Shown: positions 53,921 through 63,704, counted from the first letter of the stretch. The stretch: DNA of 64,000 nt from Bacteroidota bacterium (GCA_021815405.1 JAKAGV010000004.1:124001-188000); one strand, 5' to 3'. Numbers and translations: made by a program. The notes: generated by a model from the letters alone, not told the origin.

Positions 53921-54682
53921 TTGTTCATCGTTAACGCACCCGTTGAAAAGATAATAGAATTAGATAACCAAATATATTTAATTAAGCTTTATAGTCCGGA
54001 AATTGCTCACTCTGTAAAACCGGGACAATTTGTCAACGTTAGGGTTTCAGAAACAATTTATCCTTTACTCCGCCGCCCCTTTAGTGTATGCGATGTTGAA
54101 GGCGATTTCTTTTATTTAATGTTCAACATATACGGCGAAGGAACAAAAATTTTGGCGAACAAAAATTTTGGCGATACGTTGGATGTTCTGGGTCCGCTGG
54201 GAAATGGATTTAACTATGAAGATGATTTTGAAACTGCCATAATTGCTGCCGGTGGATTAGGCGCCGCACCTTTTCCTTTTTTAATCAGAAGTCTTGGTAA
54301 CAAAAAAAATATCTTTACATTTATTGGCGGCAAAACTTACAGAGACGTTATTACTCACGGTATGATGAATATTTCGATGGCGACAGATGACGGCTCCCTC
54401 GGCTTTCACGGTAATGTTGTTCAACTGCTTCAGGGAAACATGGAACTGCTTAAATCAAGCAAGATAAAAATATTTTCCTGCGGTCCGAATGCTATGCTTA
54501 GAAATTTAAAAGAGTTTTGCATCAAGAATAATTTCGAATGTGAGGCTTCAACAGAATGTGCGATGGCTTGCGGATTTGGAATATGCCAGGGCTGCCCGAT
54601 TGAATCGACAAAAAATCCTGAAAAATATCTTTTGGTTTGTAAAGATGGTCCGGTGTTTAATGTACGGGACGTGGTAATATGA
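53921..54682 (+). CDS. pyrK: Dihydroorotate dehydrogenase B electron-transfer subunit
   Basis: This 253-residue FAD/[2Fe-2S] protein has the FAD-binding RRPFSVCDVE motif, the NAD-binding IIAAGGLGAAPFPFL segment, and the C-terminal cluster ligands in ECAMACGFGICQGCP plus a further C in LLVCKDGP. It passes electrons from PyrD to NAD+. Translation starts at TTG 53921 behind TAGGAAAAG. Its stop overlaps the pyrD start by four bases. Confidence 0.94.
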   Translation: MFIVNAPVEKIIELDNQIYLIKLYSPEIAHSVKPGQFVNVRVSETIYPLLRRPFSVCDVEGDFFYLMFNIYGEGTKILANKNFGDTLDVLGPLGNGFNYEDDFETAIIAAGGLGAAPFPFLIRSLGNKKNIFTFIGGKTYRDVITHGMMNISMATDDGSLGFHGNVVQLLQGNMELLKSSKIKIFSCGPNAMLRNLKEFCIKNNFECEASTECAMACGFGICQGCPIESTKNPEKYLLVCKDGPVFNVRDVVI

Positions 54683-55596
54683 ACAAAGTTGATTTATCCG
54701 TCGAGGCAGGTCCTCTCAAATTTAGAAATCCAATCTTATTAGCATCCGGCACAGTAGGATACGGAAATGAGATGTCGGAGTTCATCGATTTAAATACGAT
54801 TGGCGGAATAGTTACAAAATCATTAAGCTTAAAGCCGAGGAAAGGAAATCCGCCTCAGAGAATTGTTGAAACACCTTCGGGAATGTTGAATGCAATCGGC
54901 TTAACAAATGTTGGCGTTGAAGTTTTTATAAAAGAAAAGATTCCTTTCTTAAAAAAGTTTGATGTCCCTTTAATTTGTAATATCGCCGCAAGTACCATAG
55001 AAGAATATGTTGAGTGCACAAAAATTTTAACAATCGAAGATACAATTAAAGCATTTGAGATAAACGTCTCTTGTCCAAATGTAAAAGAAGGCGGACTTCA
55101 ATTCGGCAATAATGTTTCGGCAGTTGGTAAAATTACTGAGAAGGTAAAAGCTGTTACAGACAAGCCTGTAATAATAAAGTTGTCTCCAAATTCTTCTTAC
55201 ATTTCGGAGTTCGCTAAAGTAGTAAAAGATAATGGCGGCGATGCAGTTTCGGCAATAAATACATTGGTAGGGACAGCTTTCGACATCTATACCCGCAGAC
55301 CTAAAATTAAGAACGTTACCGCAGGTTTATCTGGTCCGGCAATAAAACCCGTTGCGCTTGCGAAGGTTTTGGAGATAAGACAAAAAGTAGATATTCCAAT
55401 CATTGGTATTGGGGGAATAATGAACTGGAAAGATGTAGTTGAATTTATGATTACCGGCGCTTCGGCAATACAAATCGGTACTTTGAATTTTATCAATCCG
55501 GGTGCAGCTACAGAAATAATAAAATCTCTTGAAGAATATTGCACAAAAATGGGCATAGAAAGAATTTCACAAATAACGGGTTCGTATCAAATTTAA
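54679..55596 (+). CDS. pyrD: Dihydroorotate dehydrogenase (class 1B catalytic subunit)
   Basis: This 305-residue FMN enzyme oxidises dihydroorotate to orotate in pyrimidine synthesis. Visible motifs are NPILLASGTVGYG, EINVSCPNVKEGG (catalytic Cys region), VIIKLSPN and GIGGIMNWKD. The adjoining pyrK identifies it as the heterotetrameric, NAD-linked class 1B form. folC begins five bases after it. Confidence 0.95.
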   Translation: MNKVDLSVEAGPLKFRNPILLASGTVGYGNEMSEFIDLNTIGGIVTKSLSLKPRKGNPPQRIVETPSGMLNAIGLTNVGVEVFIKEKIPFLKKFDVPLICNIAASTIEEYVECTKILTIEDTIKAFEINVSCPNVKEGGLQFGNNVSAVGKITEKVKAVTDKPVIIKLSPNSSYISEFAKVVKDNGGDAVSAINTLVGTAFDIYTRRPKIKNVTAGLSGPAIKPVALAKVLEIRQKVDIPIIGIGGIMNWKDVVEFMITGASAIQIGTLNFINPGAATEIIKSLEEYCTKMGIERISQITGSYQI

Positions 55597-55601
55597 CAGT
55601 C

Positions 55602-56867
55602 ATGAACGTTGACAAGGCATTAGAAAAATTATTCTCACTTCATACTTTCGGAATTAAATTAGGACTTGAAAACATATCCAATTTCCTTGAATTTTTGGGT
55701 AATCCTCAAAACAAGCTTAATACTATTCATATAGCTGGTTCAAACGGGAAGGGAAGCACTGCTTCTTTTGTCGCAAGCATACTGATGGAGTTCGGTTACA
55801 AAGTCGGTTTGTATACTTCACCGCATTTTGTTAGGTATAATGAACGAATTAAAATTAACGACGTCCAAATACCCGATGATTATGTTGCTAAATTTGTTGG
55901 AGATTGTGTCGATTATATTGATGAACATGAACTGACTTTCTTCGAAGTAACAACAGCAATTGCCTTCAAATATTTTTATGAACAAAAAGTTGATTATGCT
56001 GTAATTGAAACCGGACTTGGAGGAAGACTTGACGCAACAAATGTTATACAGCCATTAGCAGTTGCAATTACTTCAATCAGTTTGGAACACACAAATATTT
56101 TAGGAAGTACCATTAAAGAAATTGCTGGAGAAAAAGCGGCTATAATTAAAAATCCAGCAAAAGTTTTTACCGGAAGAATGCCTTCTGACGCAGAAAAAGT
56201 AATCGAAGAAAAATGCAAAACTGAAAATTGCAGTTGGTTCAGAATTGAAGATTATATCAACATGCAAGGAACAACATTAGAACTTTATACTGAAGAGCTT
56301 GAAGTTGATGACTGGAGTATGCCTCTTAAAGGTGAATATCAAAAATACAATGCTGCTCTTGCTGCACTTATAATAGATAAAACTCTTTTGAAAGATGACT
56401 ACAAAACAATCTCAAAAGGTATTAAGAACGTAATTAAAAATACCGGGCTGCAAGGAAGGTTTGAGTATTTCTCTACTAATCCAGATATAATTTTTGATTC
56501 GGCACATAATCCTGAAGGCATCGAAAATTTTCTTAAAGAATTTTCCAAAGAAATTAAAAAATATAAAAAGCGAGTTTTACTTTTTGGAGTAATGAGAGAT
56601 AAGTCAATCAGTGAAATGCTTTTAAAACTAAGCGGCAGTTTTGATGAAATTCGTGTAACTCAAATTAATTATGATCGTTCATGCAAAGTGGAAGACTTAC
56701 AAAAAATCGCAGATGAGTTAAACATTAGCGTAATACCGGAATATAATCCGATTGAGTACATTCAAAATTTTAAGAAAATAAACTCGCAGGATTGTTTGGT
56801 TGTCTTAGGTAGTATGTATTTGCTTGGCGAGGTGAAATCTGTATTACAAAAAAATAATTTTGCTTGA
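55602..56867 (+). CDS. folC: Folylpolyglutamate synthase / dihydrofolate synthase
   Basis: The enzyme adds glutamate to folates (and probably to dihydropteroate). It has the P-loop HIAGSNGKGSTASFVAS, YTSPHFVRYNERI, ETGLGGRLDATNV and the C-terminal FDSAHNPEGI of Mur ligase-type enzymes. The frame opens at 55539 inside pyrD, but ATG 55602 fits the conserved N-terminus (ALEKLFSLHTFGIKLGLENI, shown in part). That gives 421 residues, a normal length. Confidence 0.94.
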   Translation: MNVDKALEKLFSLHTFGIKLGLENISNFLEFLGNPQNKLNTIHIAGSNGKGSTASFVASILMEFGYKVGLYTSPHFVRYNERIKINDVQIPDDYVAKFVGDCVDYIDEHELTFFEVTTAIAFKYFYEQKVDYAVIETGLGGRLDATNVIQPLAVAITSISLEHTNILGSTIKEIAGEKAAIIKNPAKVFTGRMPSDAEKVIEEKCKTENCSWFRIEDYINMQGTTLELYTEELEVDDWSMPLKGEYQKYNAALAALIIDKTLLKDDYKTISKGIKNVIKNTGLQGRFEYFSTNPDIIFDSAHNPEGIENFLKEFSKEIKKYKKRVLLFGVMRDKSISEMLLKLSGSFDEIRVTQINYDRSCKVEDLQKIADELNISVIPEYNPIEYIQNFKKINSQDCLVVLGSMYLLGEVKSVLQKNNFA

Positions 56868-56892
56868 CATTTTTTTAAAATTGCATTATGTT
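56864..56892 (+). promoter_or_regulatory. Likely sigma-70-type promoter for rho
   Basis: TTGACA (56864–56869) and TATGTT (56887–56892) are 17 bases apart, starting inside the end of folC. They lead into the ~165-base leader of rho. The spacing and −35 are ideal; the −10 is fair. Confidence 0.6.
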
Positions 56893-57058
56893 TCATATGA
56901 ACCTCATGTTCCAATCAACATTTTCTTATTTATTGAGAGTAAAAACTTAGACCGCGTAAGTTTATCCGAACAGGTGCATTTTATAGATTTTTAATTCATT
57001 TTTTAACTAATCCTGCATAAGCAGGCTAATTTATTCATTTATTTATTGGGACTAAACT

Positions 57059-58312
57059 ATGCCAATGGATATCTCCGAGCTCAAATCGAAAAAGATAGTT
57101 GAGCTCAACGCTATAGCCAAAGATTTAGGAATAGCAGGCTACAGCGATTTACGTAAGCAAGAACTCATCTTTAAAATTCTGGAAGCTCAGACTGCAAAAG
57201 ATGGTCTTACTTTTTCGAAAGGTGTTCTGGAAGTTTTGCCCGACGGTTACGGATTCCTTCGCTCGTCGGATTATAACTACCTTCCTTCGCCAGACGATAT
57301 TTATGTTTCACCTTCACAAATCAAAAAGTTCAGCTTAAGAACCGGCGACTTTGTAAGTGGTCAGGTTCGTCCGCCAAAAGAAGGAGAAAGATTTTTCGCG
57401 CTCTTGAGAGTTGAAGCAGTTAACGGACTTCAGCCTGAAGAAATTCGCGAGAGAACTTTGTTTGATAACCTTGTTCCTGTTTATCCGACAAAGAGAATCA
57501 ATCTTGAATCTGCTCCAGGCGAATATTCAATGAGAATAGTGGATTTACTTTCGCCGATTGGAAAAGGTCAGAGAGGTTTGATTGTTTCTCCGCCTAAAAG
57601 CGGTAAGACTATTCTTCTTCAAAAGATTGCAAATTCGATTACTAGAAATCATCCGGAAATCAAATTGATTATTCTTTTAATTGATGAACGTCCGGAAGAA
57701 GTTACTGACATGGAACGCTCAGTTAAAGGCGAAGTCATTAGCTCAACTTTCGATGAGCCGGCAGAAAGACACGTTCAGGTTGCAGACATGGTTATCGAAA
57801 AAGCTAAAAGACTTGTCGAAGCAAAAGAAGATGTTGTAATTCTTCTTGACAGTATCACGAGACTTGCAAGAGCACACAACGTAGTTGTTCCTCACAGCGG
57901 TAGAATTCTTTCAGGTGGCGTCGACTCTAACGCATTACACAAACCGAAAAGATTTTTTGGTGCTGCAAGAAATACCGAAGACGGCGGCAGTTTAACAATT
58001 ATAGCCACTGCATTAATCGACACCGGCAGCAGAATGGACGACGTTATTTTTGAAGAGTTCAAAGGAACCGGTAATATGGAATTGGTTCTTAACAGAGACT
58101 TAAGTGACAGAAGAATTTTCCCTGCCATCGATGTTAACCGTTCTGGTACAAGAAGAGAAGATCTTTTAATGAAGGAAGATGAAATCGCAAAGGTCTGGAT
58201 TCTTAGAAAAATTCTTAGCGACTTTAATCCGGTTGAAGCTATGGATTTCTTGTTGGATAAAATCCGGGGCACAAAAAATAATAAGGAATTTTTGAACAGT
58301 ATGAATAGCTAA
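57059..58312 (+). CDS. rho: Transcription termination factor Rho
   Basis: This 417-residue hexameric RNA helicase has an N-terminal Rho-N domain ([21 protein letters not shown], shown in part), the RNA-binding cold-shock fold ([24 protein letters not shown], shown in part), Walker [12 protein letters not shown], Walker [18 protein letters not shown] and the Q-/R-loop [21 protein letters not shown] (shown in part). It terminates transcription at untranslated C-rich RNA. No large N-terminal insert, unlike some Bacteroidota. Confidence 0.96.
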   Translation: MPMDISELKSKKIVELNAIAKDLGIAGYSDLRKQELIFKILEAQTAKDGLTFSKGVLEVLPDGYGFLRSSDYNYLPSPDDIYVSPSQIKKFSLRTGDFVSGQVRPPKEGERFFALLRVEAVNGLQPEEIRERTLFDNLVPVYPTKRINLESAPGEYSMRIVDLLSPIGKGQRGLIVSPPKSGKTILLQKIANSITRNHPEIKLIILLIDERPEEVTDMERSVKGEVISSTFDEPAERHVQVADMVIEKAKRLVEAKEDVVILLDSITRLARAHNVVVPHSGRILSGGVDSNALHKPKRFFGAARNTEDGGSLTIIATALIDTGSRMDDVIFEEFKGTGNMELVLNRDLSDRRIFPAIDVNRSGTRREDLLMKEDEIAKVWILRKILSDFNPVEAMDFLLDKIRGTKNNKEFLNSMNS

Positions 58313-58545
58313 TTCGGGATTCCGGTCAGGATTGATCCCGATTAAATCGGGAGAAATTCATTTCTAAGAGCTTTGCTCTTAATTTCTTTATAATTTTTAT
58401 TGCTAAACTGCTGCACAGACTCCCATGGGTGTAGTATGTCCGTTAATTCGGGTTTTTATTTTTACATCGATATAAGCAAGAATAAATTTGGGCAATTATA
58501 TTTATAAAGTATATTTATAGCCAAGATTTTTAAGTTTATTTTGTA
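58313..58545. other. Gap after rho with two small palindromes
   Basis: TCCCGAT-TAA-ATCGGGA at 58336–58352 and TAAGAGC-TTT-GCTCTTA at 58365–58381, the second followed by AT-rich sequence. The latter may act as a terminator for rho. No ORF is supported. Confidence 0.5.
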
Positions 58546-59826
58546 ATGGCTAAAAGAATTTTCCTGGTCTTATTTACTATTTTAGTTTTATGCTGGCAGT
58601 TTATAAACGGGCAGTCAGAACCAAAATCTTTAGCATTCGAGTTTCTGTATTCTGAAACTCACATTGTAAGAAATGATTCCAGTTTTACACTCTTTTATGT
58701 TTACAGAATTCCTTACGATAGGTTTGTCTTCGTTAAAGATGGGAATAAATATTCTGCCGGGTTTAGAATTTCAATTGAGGTTACAGATTCCGCTTCCAAT
58801 CATGTTACTAGGCAGATTGATGAGGAAAATATTTCAGCCAATAATTTTGATGAGACTAATTCCGATAAAATTTATTTTGAGGGAGTGATTAGGTTAAATT
58901 TACCGGAAGGCAGATTTAAGTTAATGCCGGAAGTTACTGATTTGAATTCTAACCGAGACTTGAAGCTGCACGATCTGCAAATAAATCTTGATAAACTTCG
59001 AAAGCTAAATTTTTTACAACCGCTTATCGTTCAGCATGATATTTTGGATTGCAAAGGTAAAAAAAGTTTCCAACTTACCAACTTTGATAACAGTATCCCG
59101 TTTTCCGAAGGTAATTATGACTTGATTATTCCTTCTTATGATACAACACTGAATAAAATAAATGTCCTTATTCTAAATGAAAAAGATACTGTATTTAATG
59201 GACAAGTCAAGGAACATTTTTCTACTCAATTGATTCCAGAGGCATGTGAGGGAGAAATAATTTTATCTGATTCAGATTCAATATTCAAAACAGAAAATTT
59301 TGTCCTGAATGATTTCAGCCGAAAACTTACAGAAGGCGATATTAGAATTTTTGTTTCTGCAGTAGGCAAGCCAAATATAAAAGATGATTTTAAAATTCCG
59401 GTTGTTTGGTTTGACAAGCCTTTCTCACTCTTTGATCCGAAGGAGGCGATAAATTATCTTTATGAAGTTGAAGATCACAAAATTGTCGATTCTCTTTTAA
59501 GTTTTAGTTCTAAAAAATATCCAAAAGTTCTTTTTGATTATTGGAAAAGATATGATCCGACTAAAGAAACTGAATTTAACCCGCTTATGAATGAGTTCTA
59601 TTTGCGTGTTGATTATGCTGTTAAAAACTTTGCCACTCTTTCCGGCAAGAGTGGTGCGGATACTGATCGCGGAAAGATTTTTATAAAATATGGGAAGCCT
59701 AAAGAAATCGAACGCTCATCCAATAAATACGGTAAAGTAGAAGAAAAATGGATTTATGAAAATCCTTCAAGAATATTTGTATTCGTTGATAACGATGGAG
59801 CAGGAAATTATACTTTAATAAAATGA
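58546..59826 (+). CDS. Secreted GWxTD-domain protein
   Basis: A signal peptide (hydrophobic core LVLFTILVLCWQFING) precedes a 400-residue beta-rich protein. The C-terminal ~110 residues match the GWxTD domain: YWKRYDPTKETEFNPLMNEFYLRVDYAVKNF (shown in part), then SGADTDRGKIFIKYGKPKEIERS. The name-giving GW is replaced by a DYWKRYDPT variant. GWxTD proteins are common in this bacterial group and linked to gliding or secretion in some members; function is uncertain. The stop overlaps pdxA by four bases. Confidence 0.85.
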   Translation: MAKRIFLVLFTILVLCWQFINGQSEPKSLAFEFLYSETHIVRNDSSFTLFYVYRIPYDRFVFVKDGNKYSAGFRISIEVTDSASNHVTRQIDEENISANNFDETNSDKIYFEGVIRLNLPEGRFKLMPEVTDLNSNRDLKLHDLQINLDKLRKLNFLQPLIVQHDILDCKGKKSFQLTNFDNSIPFSEGNYDLIIPSYDTTLNKINVLILNEKDTVFNGQVKEHFSTQLIPEACEGEIILSDSDSIFKTENFVLNDFSRKLTEGDIRIFVSAVGKPNIKDDFKIPVVWFDKPFSLFDPKEAINYLYEVEDHKIVDSLLSFSSKKYPKVLFDYWKRYDPTKETEFNPLMNEFYLRVDYAVKNFATLSGKSGADTDRGKIFIKYGKPKEIERSSNKYGKVEEKWIYENPSRIFVFVDNDGAGNYTLIK

Positions 59827-60818
59827 ACAGATATATTTTTACATGCGGCGACATTAACGGCATTGGTCCGGAAATTATAATAAAAGCATTAAATAGAATT
59901 ACTGTTAATCCAGATGACAATTTTTCCATCATTTGTCCGGGAAATGCTTTTTATAATGCAGCCGAAATTGTAAAACCTCGATTCAGGTTCTCAGATGCCA
60001 AAGATATTTTTAATTATGATTCATGCAATATTTGGTTATTAGATATAGGGAAAGTAAAACAAAAAATAGGAGTGCCGACTGTTGAATCTGGAAAAGCAGC
60101 GTTCAAATCAATTAAGACTGCTTTGGATTTTAGTACTAGAGGTGCCTGCGATGCTGTAATTACAGCTCCAATTTCGAAGCAAGCAATCAACATGGCTGGG
60201 CATAAATTCCCCGGACATACAGAAATATTTGCAAGATCTTTCAATGTTAAAAATTATGTGATGACGTTTCTTTCCGAAAAGATGAATGCTGCTCTTGCAA
60301 CTATTCATGAGCCGGTTAAGAAAGTTTCTGGCTTAATTACTAAAGAAAATATTTCTGGTAAACTTGATGTTATTATTTCAACTTTGAAAAAAGATTTGAA
60401 TATCACTTTTCCTAAGATTGCAGTTCTGGGATTAAATCCTCATGCCGGTGAAAACGGTATAATCGGCAAAGAGGAATTAAGTATTCTCATCCCGATAATT
60501 AAAGACAAAAAATATTCTAAATACTTGTCCGGTCCATTTTCGCCTGACGCTTTTTTTGCTAATCAAATGCAAAAAAAATTTGATCTGGTTTTCGGAATGT
60601 ATCATGATCAAGTTTTAATTCCATTTAAGATGATGAACTTCGGTGCAGGAGTAAATTTTACTGCCGGTTTACCTATCATACGAACTTCACCTGACCACGG
60701 TACTGCTTTCGATATTGCTGGCAAGGGTATTGCTGATGAATCAAGTATGGTGTCAGCTTTTTTATACGCCAGGAAAATCTTTCAGAATAGAAAGGCAAAT
60801 GCTTCAAGAGAAAGATAA
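59823..60818 (+). CDS. pdxA: 4-hydroxythreonine-4-phosphate dehydrogenase
   Basis: This 331-residue enzyme acts in pyridoxal-phosphate synthesis by the DXP-dependent route. It has FTCGDINGIGPEI, DAVITAPISKQAIN, FPGHTEIFA (metal-binding His), LGLNPHAGE and MYHDQVLIPFKMMNF, with the closing RTSPDHGTAFDIAGKG. It overlaps the GWxTD gene by four bases and the next gene by twenty, so the group is an operon. Confidence 0.95.
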   Translation: MNRYIFTCGDINGIGPEIIIKALNRITVNPDDNFSIICPGNAFYNAAEIVKPRFRFSDAKDIFNYDSCNIWLLDIGKVKQKIGVPTVESGKAAFKSIKTALDFSTRGACDAVITAPISKQAINMAGHKFPGHTEIFARSFNVKNYVMTFLSEKMNAALATIHEPVKKVSGLITKENISGKLDVIISTLKKDLNITFPKIAVLGLNPHAGENGIIGKEELSILIPIIKDKKYSKYLSGPFSPDAFFANQMQKKFDLVFGMYHDQVLIPFKMMNFGAGVNFTAGLPIIRTSPDHGTAFDIAGKGIADESSMVSAFLYARKIFQNRKANASRER

Positions 60819-61551
60819 TAAAATATACTCGCAGCTTCCGCTTATTTACGGTTACATTATGCGAAAGATTGACTATCGCATCTGGGCAGAATACATTTAT
60901 TCCATTGTAGCCGACGATTTGTCTAAGAATCCAAAGATTCTAGAGCTTGCAGCCGGCAATTGTAATCTTGCAAAACATCTTTTAGAGTTTTATCCAAAAA
61001 TTATCGTATCAGACATTTCTGTTAATATGCTTAAAAGTGGTTTAAACATACCAGTTTCAAAAGTCTGTTGTGATATGATGTATCTTCCGTTTAAAAGAAA
61101 ATTTGATTTGATTTTCTGTGCATTCGACAGTATCAATTACTTGACAAGCAGGAAAAAAATTATAGATATGTTTCGCGAAGTATATTATCTTTTGAATGAA
61201 AACGGAATATTTACTTTTGATGTTAGCCTTGAGAAGAATAGTCTAATTCATACTAAACAGCCTGAGCGAAGCGGTAAATACAAAGGAATACATTTCAAGC
61301 AAATAAGTGAATACGACAAGTTGAAAAGAATTCATAAAAATATTTTTAAATTGAAAATGGCGAACGGTGAAATCTACACCGAAATACACAAGCAGAAGAT
61401 TTATCCGTTTGAAACTTATTTTGAGCTTTTGGAACTTGCCGGTTTATATGCAGTTGAATGCTTTGATGCATTCACCTACGATGAAGGAAATCAGAACTGC
61501 GAGCGAATTCAATTTATAGTAAGGAAGAAAAATGGAAATGTTGTCTTTTAA
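60799..61551 (+). CDS. Class I SAM-dependent methyltransferase
   Basis: A SAM-binding motif ILELAAGNCNLAKHL lies near residue 40, then VSDISVNML (acidic ribose turn) and FDLIFCAFDSINYL (motif IV). The C-terminus has the YDEGNQNCERIQFIVRKK end seen in small-molecule methyltransferases. The frame opens at 60715 inside pdxA, but ATG 60799 with AAAGG upstream is the likely start (251 residues). It overlaps ftsE by 20 bases. The substrate is unknown. Confidence 0.85.
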   Translation: MLQEKDNKIYSQLPLIYGYIMRKIDYRIWAEYIYSIVADDLSKNPKILELAAGNCNLAKHLLEFYPKIIVSDISVNMLKSGLNIPVSKVCCDMMYLPFKRKFDLIFCAFDSINYLTSRKKIIDMFREVYYLLNENGIFTFDVSLEKNSLIHTKQPERSGKYKGIHFKQISEYDKLKRIHKNIFKLKMANGEIYTEIHKQKIYPFETYFELLELAGLYAVECFDAFTYDEGNQNCERIQFIVRKKNGNVVF

Positions 61552-62206
61552 TAACGTTGCTTTCAGCTACCCGGTACAGCCTGTATTCTCGGATGTGAAC
61601 TTATCTATTGAGCACGGAGAACTTTGCTTTTTAATCGGTAAAAGCGGAGCCGGTAAAAGCACTCTGCTTCAGCTTATTTATATGAACATTTTACCAGACG
61701 CAGGTGAAGTTTCTGTTGCCGGATTCAACTCCAGAACAATTAAGCCGCGCAATCTCCCATATCTCAGAAGAAAGCTTGGAATCATTTTCCAAGATTTTAA
61801 ATTGCTTAATGATAGAAATATTTACGATAATATCTCTTTCATTTTAGAAGCAACCAACACACCGAAAAGAGAAATAAAGAGAAGAGTAAATGATGCTTTA
61901 ACGGATGTAGGATTATTCCACCGCCGCTTTAGTATGCCGGATGAATTATCAGGAGGAGAAAAGCAGCGTATTGCAATTGCAAGAGCCACAATCAATGAGC
62001 CGGCTTTAATACTTGCAGATGAACCAACCGGCAATCTTGATCCTGAAACCGCAAACGACATAGTTGATTTATTAATGAATATTAACAAAAATGGAACCGC
62101 AGTTTTATTTGCAACACATAACTACGAAATTATAAAAAGAATTCCCGCTAAAATTTATAAACTTGAGAATGGCAAAGCCCTTAAAGCTGTAGCTAAACCA
62201 AAATGA
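61532..62206 (+). CDS. ftsE: FtsE-type ABC ATPase
   Basis: This 224-residue ATPase has GKSGAGKSTLL (Walker A), IFQDFKLLNDRNIYDN (Q-loop, FtsE-like), LSGGEKQRIAIARA and [15 protein letters not shown] (Walker B). FtsE works with FtsX to control cell-wall hydrolases at the division site. No ftsX is next to it; a convergent gene (adk) follows, so FtsX is encoded elsewhere. It overlaps the methyltransferase by 20 bases. Confidence 0.85.
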   Translation: MEMLSFNNVAFSYPVQPVFSDVNLSIEHGELCFLIGKSGAGKSTLLQLIYMNILPDAGEVSVAGFNSRTIKPRNLPYLRRKLGIIFQDFKLLNDRNIYDNISFILEATNTPKREIKRRVNDALTDVGLFHRRFSMPDELSGGEKQRIAIARATINEPALILADEPTGNLDPETANDIVDLLMNINKNGTAVLFATHNYEIIKRIPAKIYKLENGKALKAVAKPK

Positions 62207-62227
62207 AATGTATGGAAATTGCATTGT

Positions 62228-62296
62228 GGAACTTTGTGCATCCTTTGTGAGATTAGAAAATGTCAATGCGTTATACAAAGATTTACACAAAGTTCC
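62228..62296. repeat. 11-bp inverted repeat between ftsE and adk
   Basis: GGAACTTTGTG (62228–62238) and CACAAAGTTCC (62286–62296) are perfect inverted copies 47 bases apart, in the convergent gap. The space contains related words (CCTTTGTGAG, ACAAAG). It may fold as a bidirectional terminator or be a dispersed element. Confidence 0.55.
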
Positions 62297-62302
62297 TCAA
62301 AG

Positions 62303-62944
62303 TTATTTTATTGCTGACAATATATATTCTGTAACTTTCTCTACCGGCGAAGAGCCATTTATATAAATTACTTTGTCATTCTTTTCATAATAATCTAATA
62401 CCGGCTTAGTAGAACTTCTAAAAACTTCCATTCTTCTTCTAATAACTTCTTCTTTGTCATCATCTCTTTGGTAGAAGCTATTTTCCGCATTACATACGGG
62501 GCATACTTTACTGTTTTTTATTTCACTCAATGTGAAGATTGTACCGCATTGCTTACATGCTCTTCGGCTTGTTAATCTTTTTACTAATTCTTCTTCATCT
62601 GCAGTAATAGCAAGCAAGAAAACACTATTAATATTTAATTCAGTAAACAAATCTTTAAGTGCAACTACCTGCGGTACTGTTCTTGGAAATCCGTCAAGTA
62701 TAAATCCTTGCTTGCATTCAGGCTTCTGCAAAGTATCTTTTATAAGTCCGATCATTATATTATCGGGAACAAGCTCACCTCTATTTAGAATTGCCTGAGC
62801 TTGAACGCCTAATGAAGTTTTATCTTTTACTGCTTGGCGTAACATATCTCCAGTTGAAATATGAGGTATATTAAATTTTGTTGATAGGATTTTTGCCTGC
62901 GTACCTTTTCCCACCCCTGGTGAGCCAAATAGAATAATCTGCAT
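62303..62944 (-). CDS. adk: Adenylate kinase
   Basis: This 213-residue enzyme interconverts AMP + ATP and 2 ADP. It has the P-loop GSPGVGKGTQAK, the NMP-binding HISTGDMLR, FILDGFPRT and the LID. The LID carries a Cys4 zinc site (ACKQCGTIF and VCPVCNAE), typical of the zinc-containing long form. Start at ATG 62944; the next gene on this strand (tadA) lies upstream with an 81-base gap. Confidence 0.97.
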   Translation of the reverse strand: MQIILFGSPGVGKGTQAKILSTKFNIPHISTGDMLRQAVKDKTSLGVQAQAILNRGELVPDNIMIGLIKDTLQKPECKQGFILDGFPRTVPQVVALKDLFTELNINSVFLLAITADEEELVKRLTSRRACKQCGTIFTLSEIKNSKVCPVCNAENSFYQRDDDKEEVIRRRMEVFRSSTKPVLDYYEKNDKVIYINGSSPVEKVTEYILSAIK

Positions 62945-63025
62945 TTTTTCCTCTTAGTTTTTTGTGTAAAACTTATTTACCACTACTGCTTTAATCAAGC
63001 AGTAATTATTTTTTGTATCATTTTG

Positions 63026-63508
63026 TTAGTTGGAAATTTTGTTCCCGTTGTTCCGCTTTTTTATAAAAAAGCTTTGCAAAAGATTTTCACTTTCAGCAGA
63101 ATAAATTCCTGAGAAAACATTTATTTTATGATTATATTTTCCTTCCTCAGCAAGATTGTAAATTGAGCCGCAAGCGCCGAATTTCGGATCGTATGCAGCA
63201 AAGTAAATATTGTTTATTCTTGAGGCAAGCATAGCACCTGTACACATTATACACGGCTCAAGTGTTACATAAATATCGCATTCATTTAATCGCCAGTTGG
63301 AAAGGTGGTTTGCAGCTGCGGTAAGCGCTATCATTTCCGCATGGGCTGTTGCATCTTTTAATCTTTCTACCTGATTAAAACCACGCCCTATTATTTTATT
63401 ATCATGAACTACAACAGCGCCTACAGGTACTTCGTCATCAAGCAGGGCTTTCTCCGCCTCTTGCAGCGCGGCAAACATGTATTTGTATGAGTCTTCTGAG
63501 AAAAGCAT
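63026..63508 (-). CDS. tadA: tRNA-specific adenosine deaminase
   Basis: This 160-residue enzyme deaminates A34 to inosine in tRNA-Arg. The zinc site is HAEMIAL with the catalytic Glu, and EPCIMCTGAM with two Cys ligands. A nearby SRINNIYFAAYDPKFGACGS segment (shown in part) is the standard TadA surface. The length is typical. Confidence 0.94.
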   Translation of the reverse strand: MLFSEDSYKYMFAALQEAEKALLDDEVPVGAVVVHDNKIIGRGFNQVERLKDATAHAEMIALTAAANHLSNWRLNECDIYVTLEPCIMCTGAMLASRINNIYFAAYDPKFGACGSIYNLAEEGKYNHKINVFSGIYSAESENLLQSFFIKKRNNGNKISN

Positions 63509-63539
63509 TATGTTTTATACAATTTCCGCTAAAGGCAGA

Positions 63540-63554
63540 TCAGCCTTCGGCTGA
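63540..63554. repeat. Third copy of the 15-bp hairpin unit
   Basis: TCAGCCTTCGGCTGA is the reverse complement of the first unit at 53293. Here it lies in the gap between tadA and tRNA-Arg and does not hit a gene. Confidence 0.75.
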
Positions 63555-63627
63555 AAAAATTAGAAATTAAAAATTATCTGTTTGACCAAATTATTAGTGT
63601 CTTCAATTTTTAATTTTGAATTGTTTT

Positions 63628-63704
63628 TGGTACGCCCGGAGGGACTTGAACCCCCAACCCTTAGTTCCGAAGACTAATGCTCTATCCAATTGAGCTACGG
63701 GCGC
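63628..63704 (-). tRNA. tRNA-Arg (anticodon TCG)
   Basis: On the minus strand the acceptor GCGCCCG / CGGGCGT (one G·T pair) has discriminator A. D-arm AGCTCAATTGGATAGAGC, anticodon loop CTTCGGA (TCG) on a TTAGT/ACTAA stem, T-arm GGGGGTTCAAGTCCCTC. CCA is encoded (63628–63630), unlike the other two tRNAs here; this may be chance. Confidence 0.94.
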
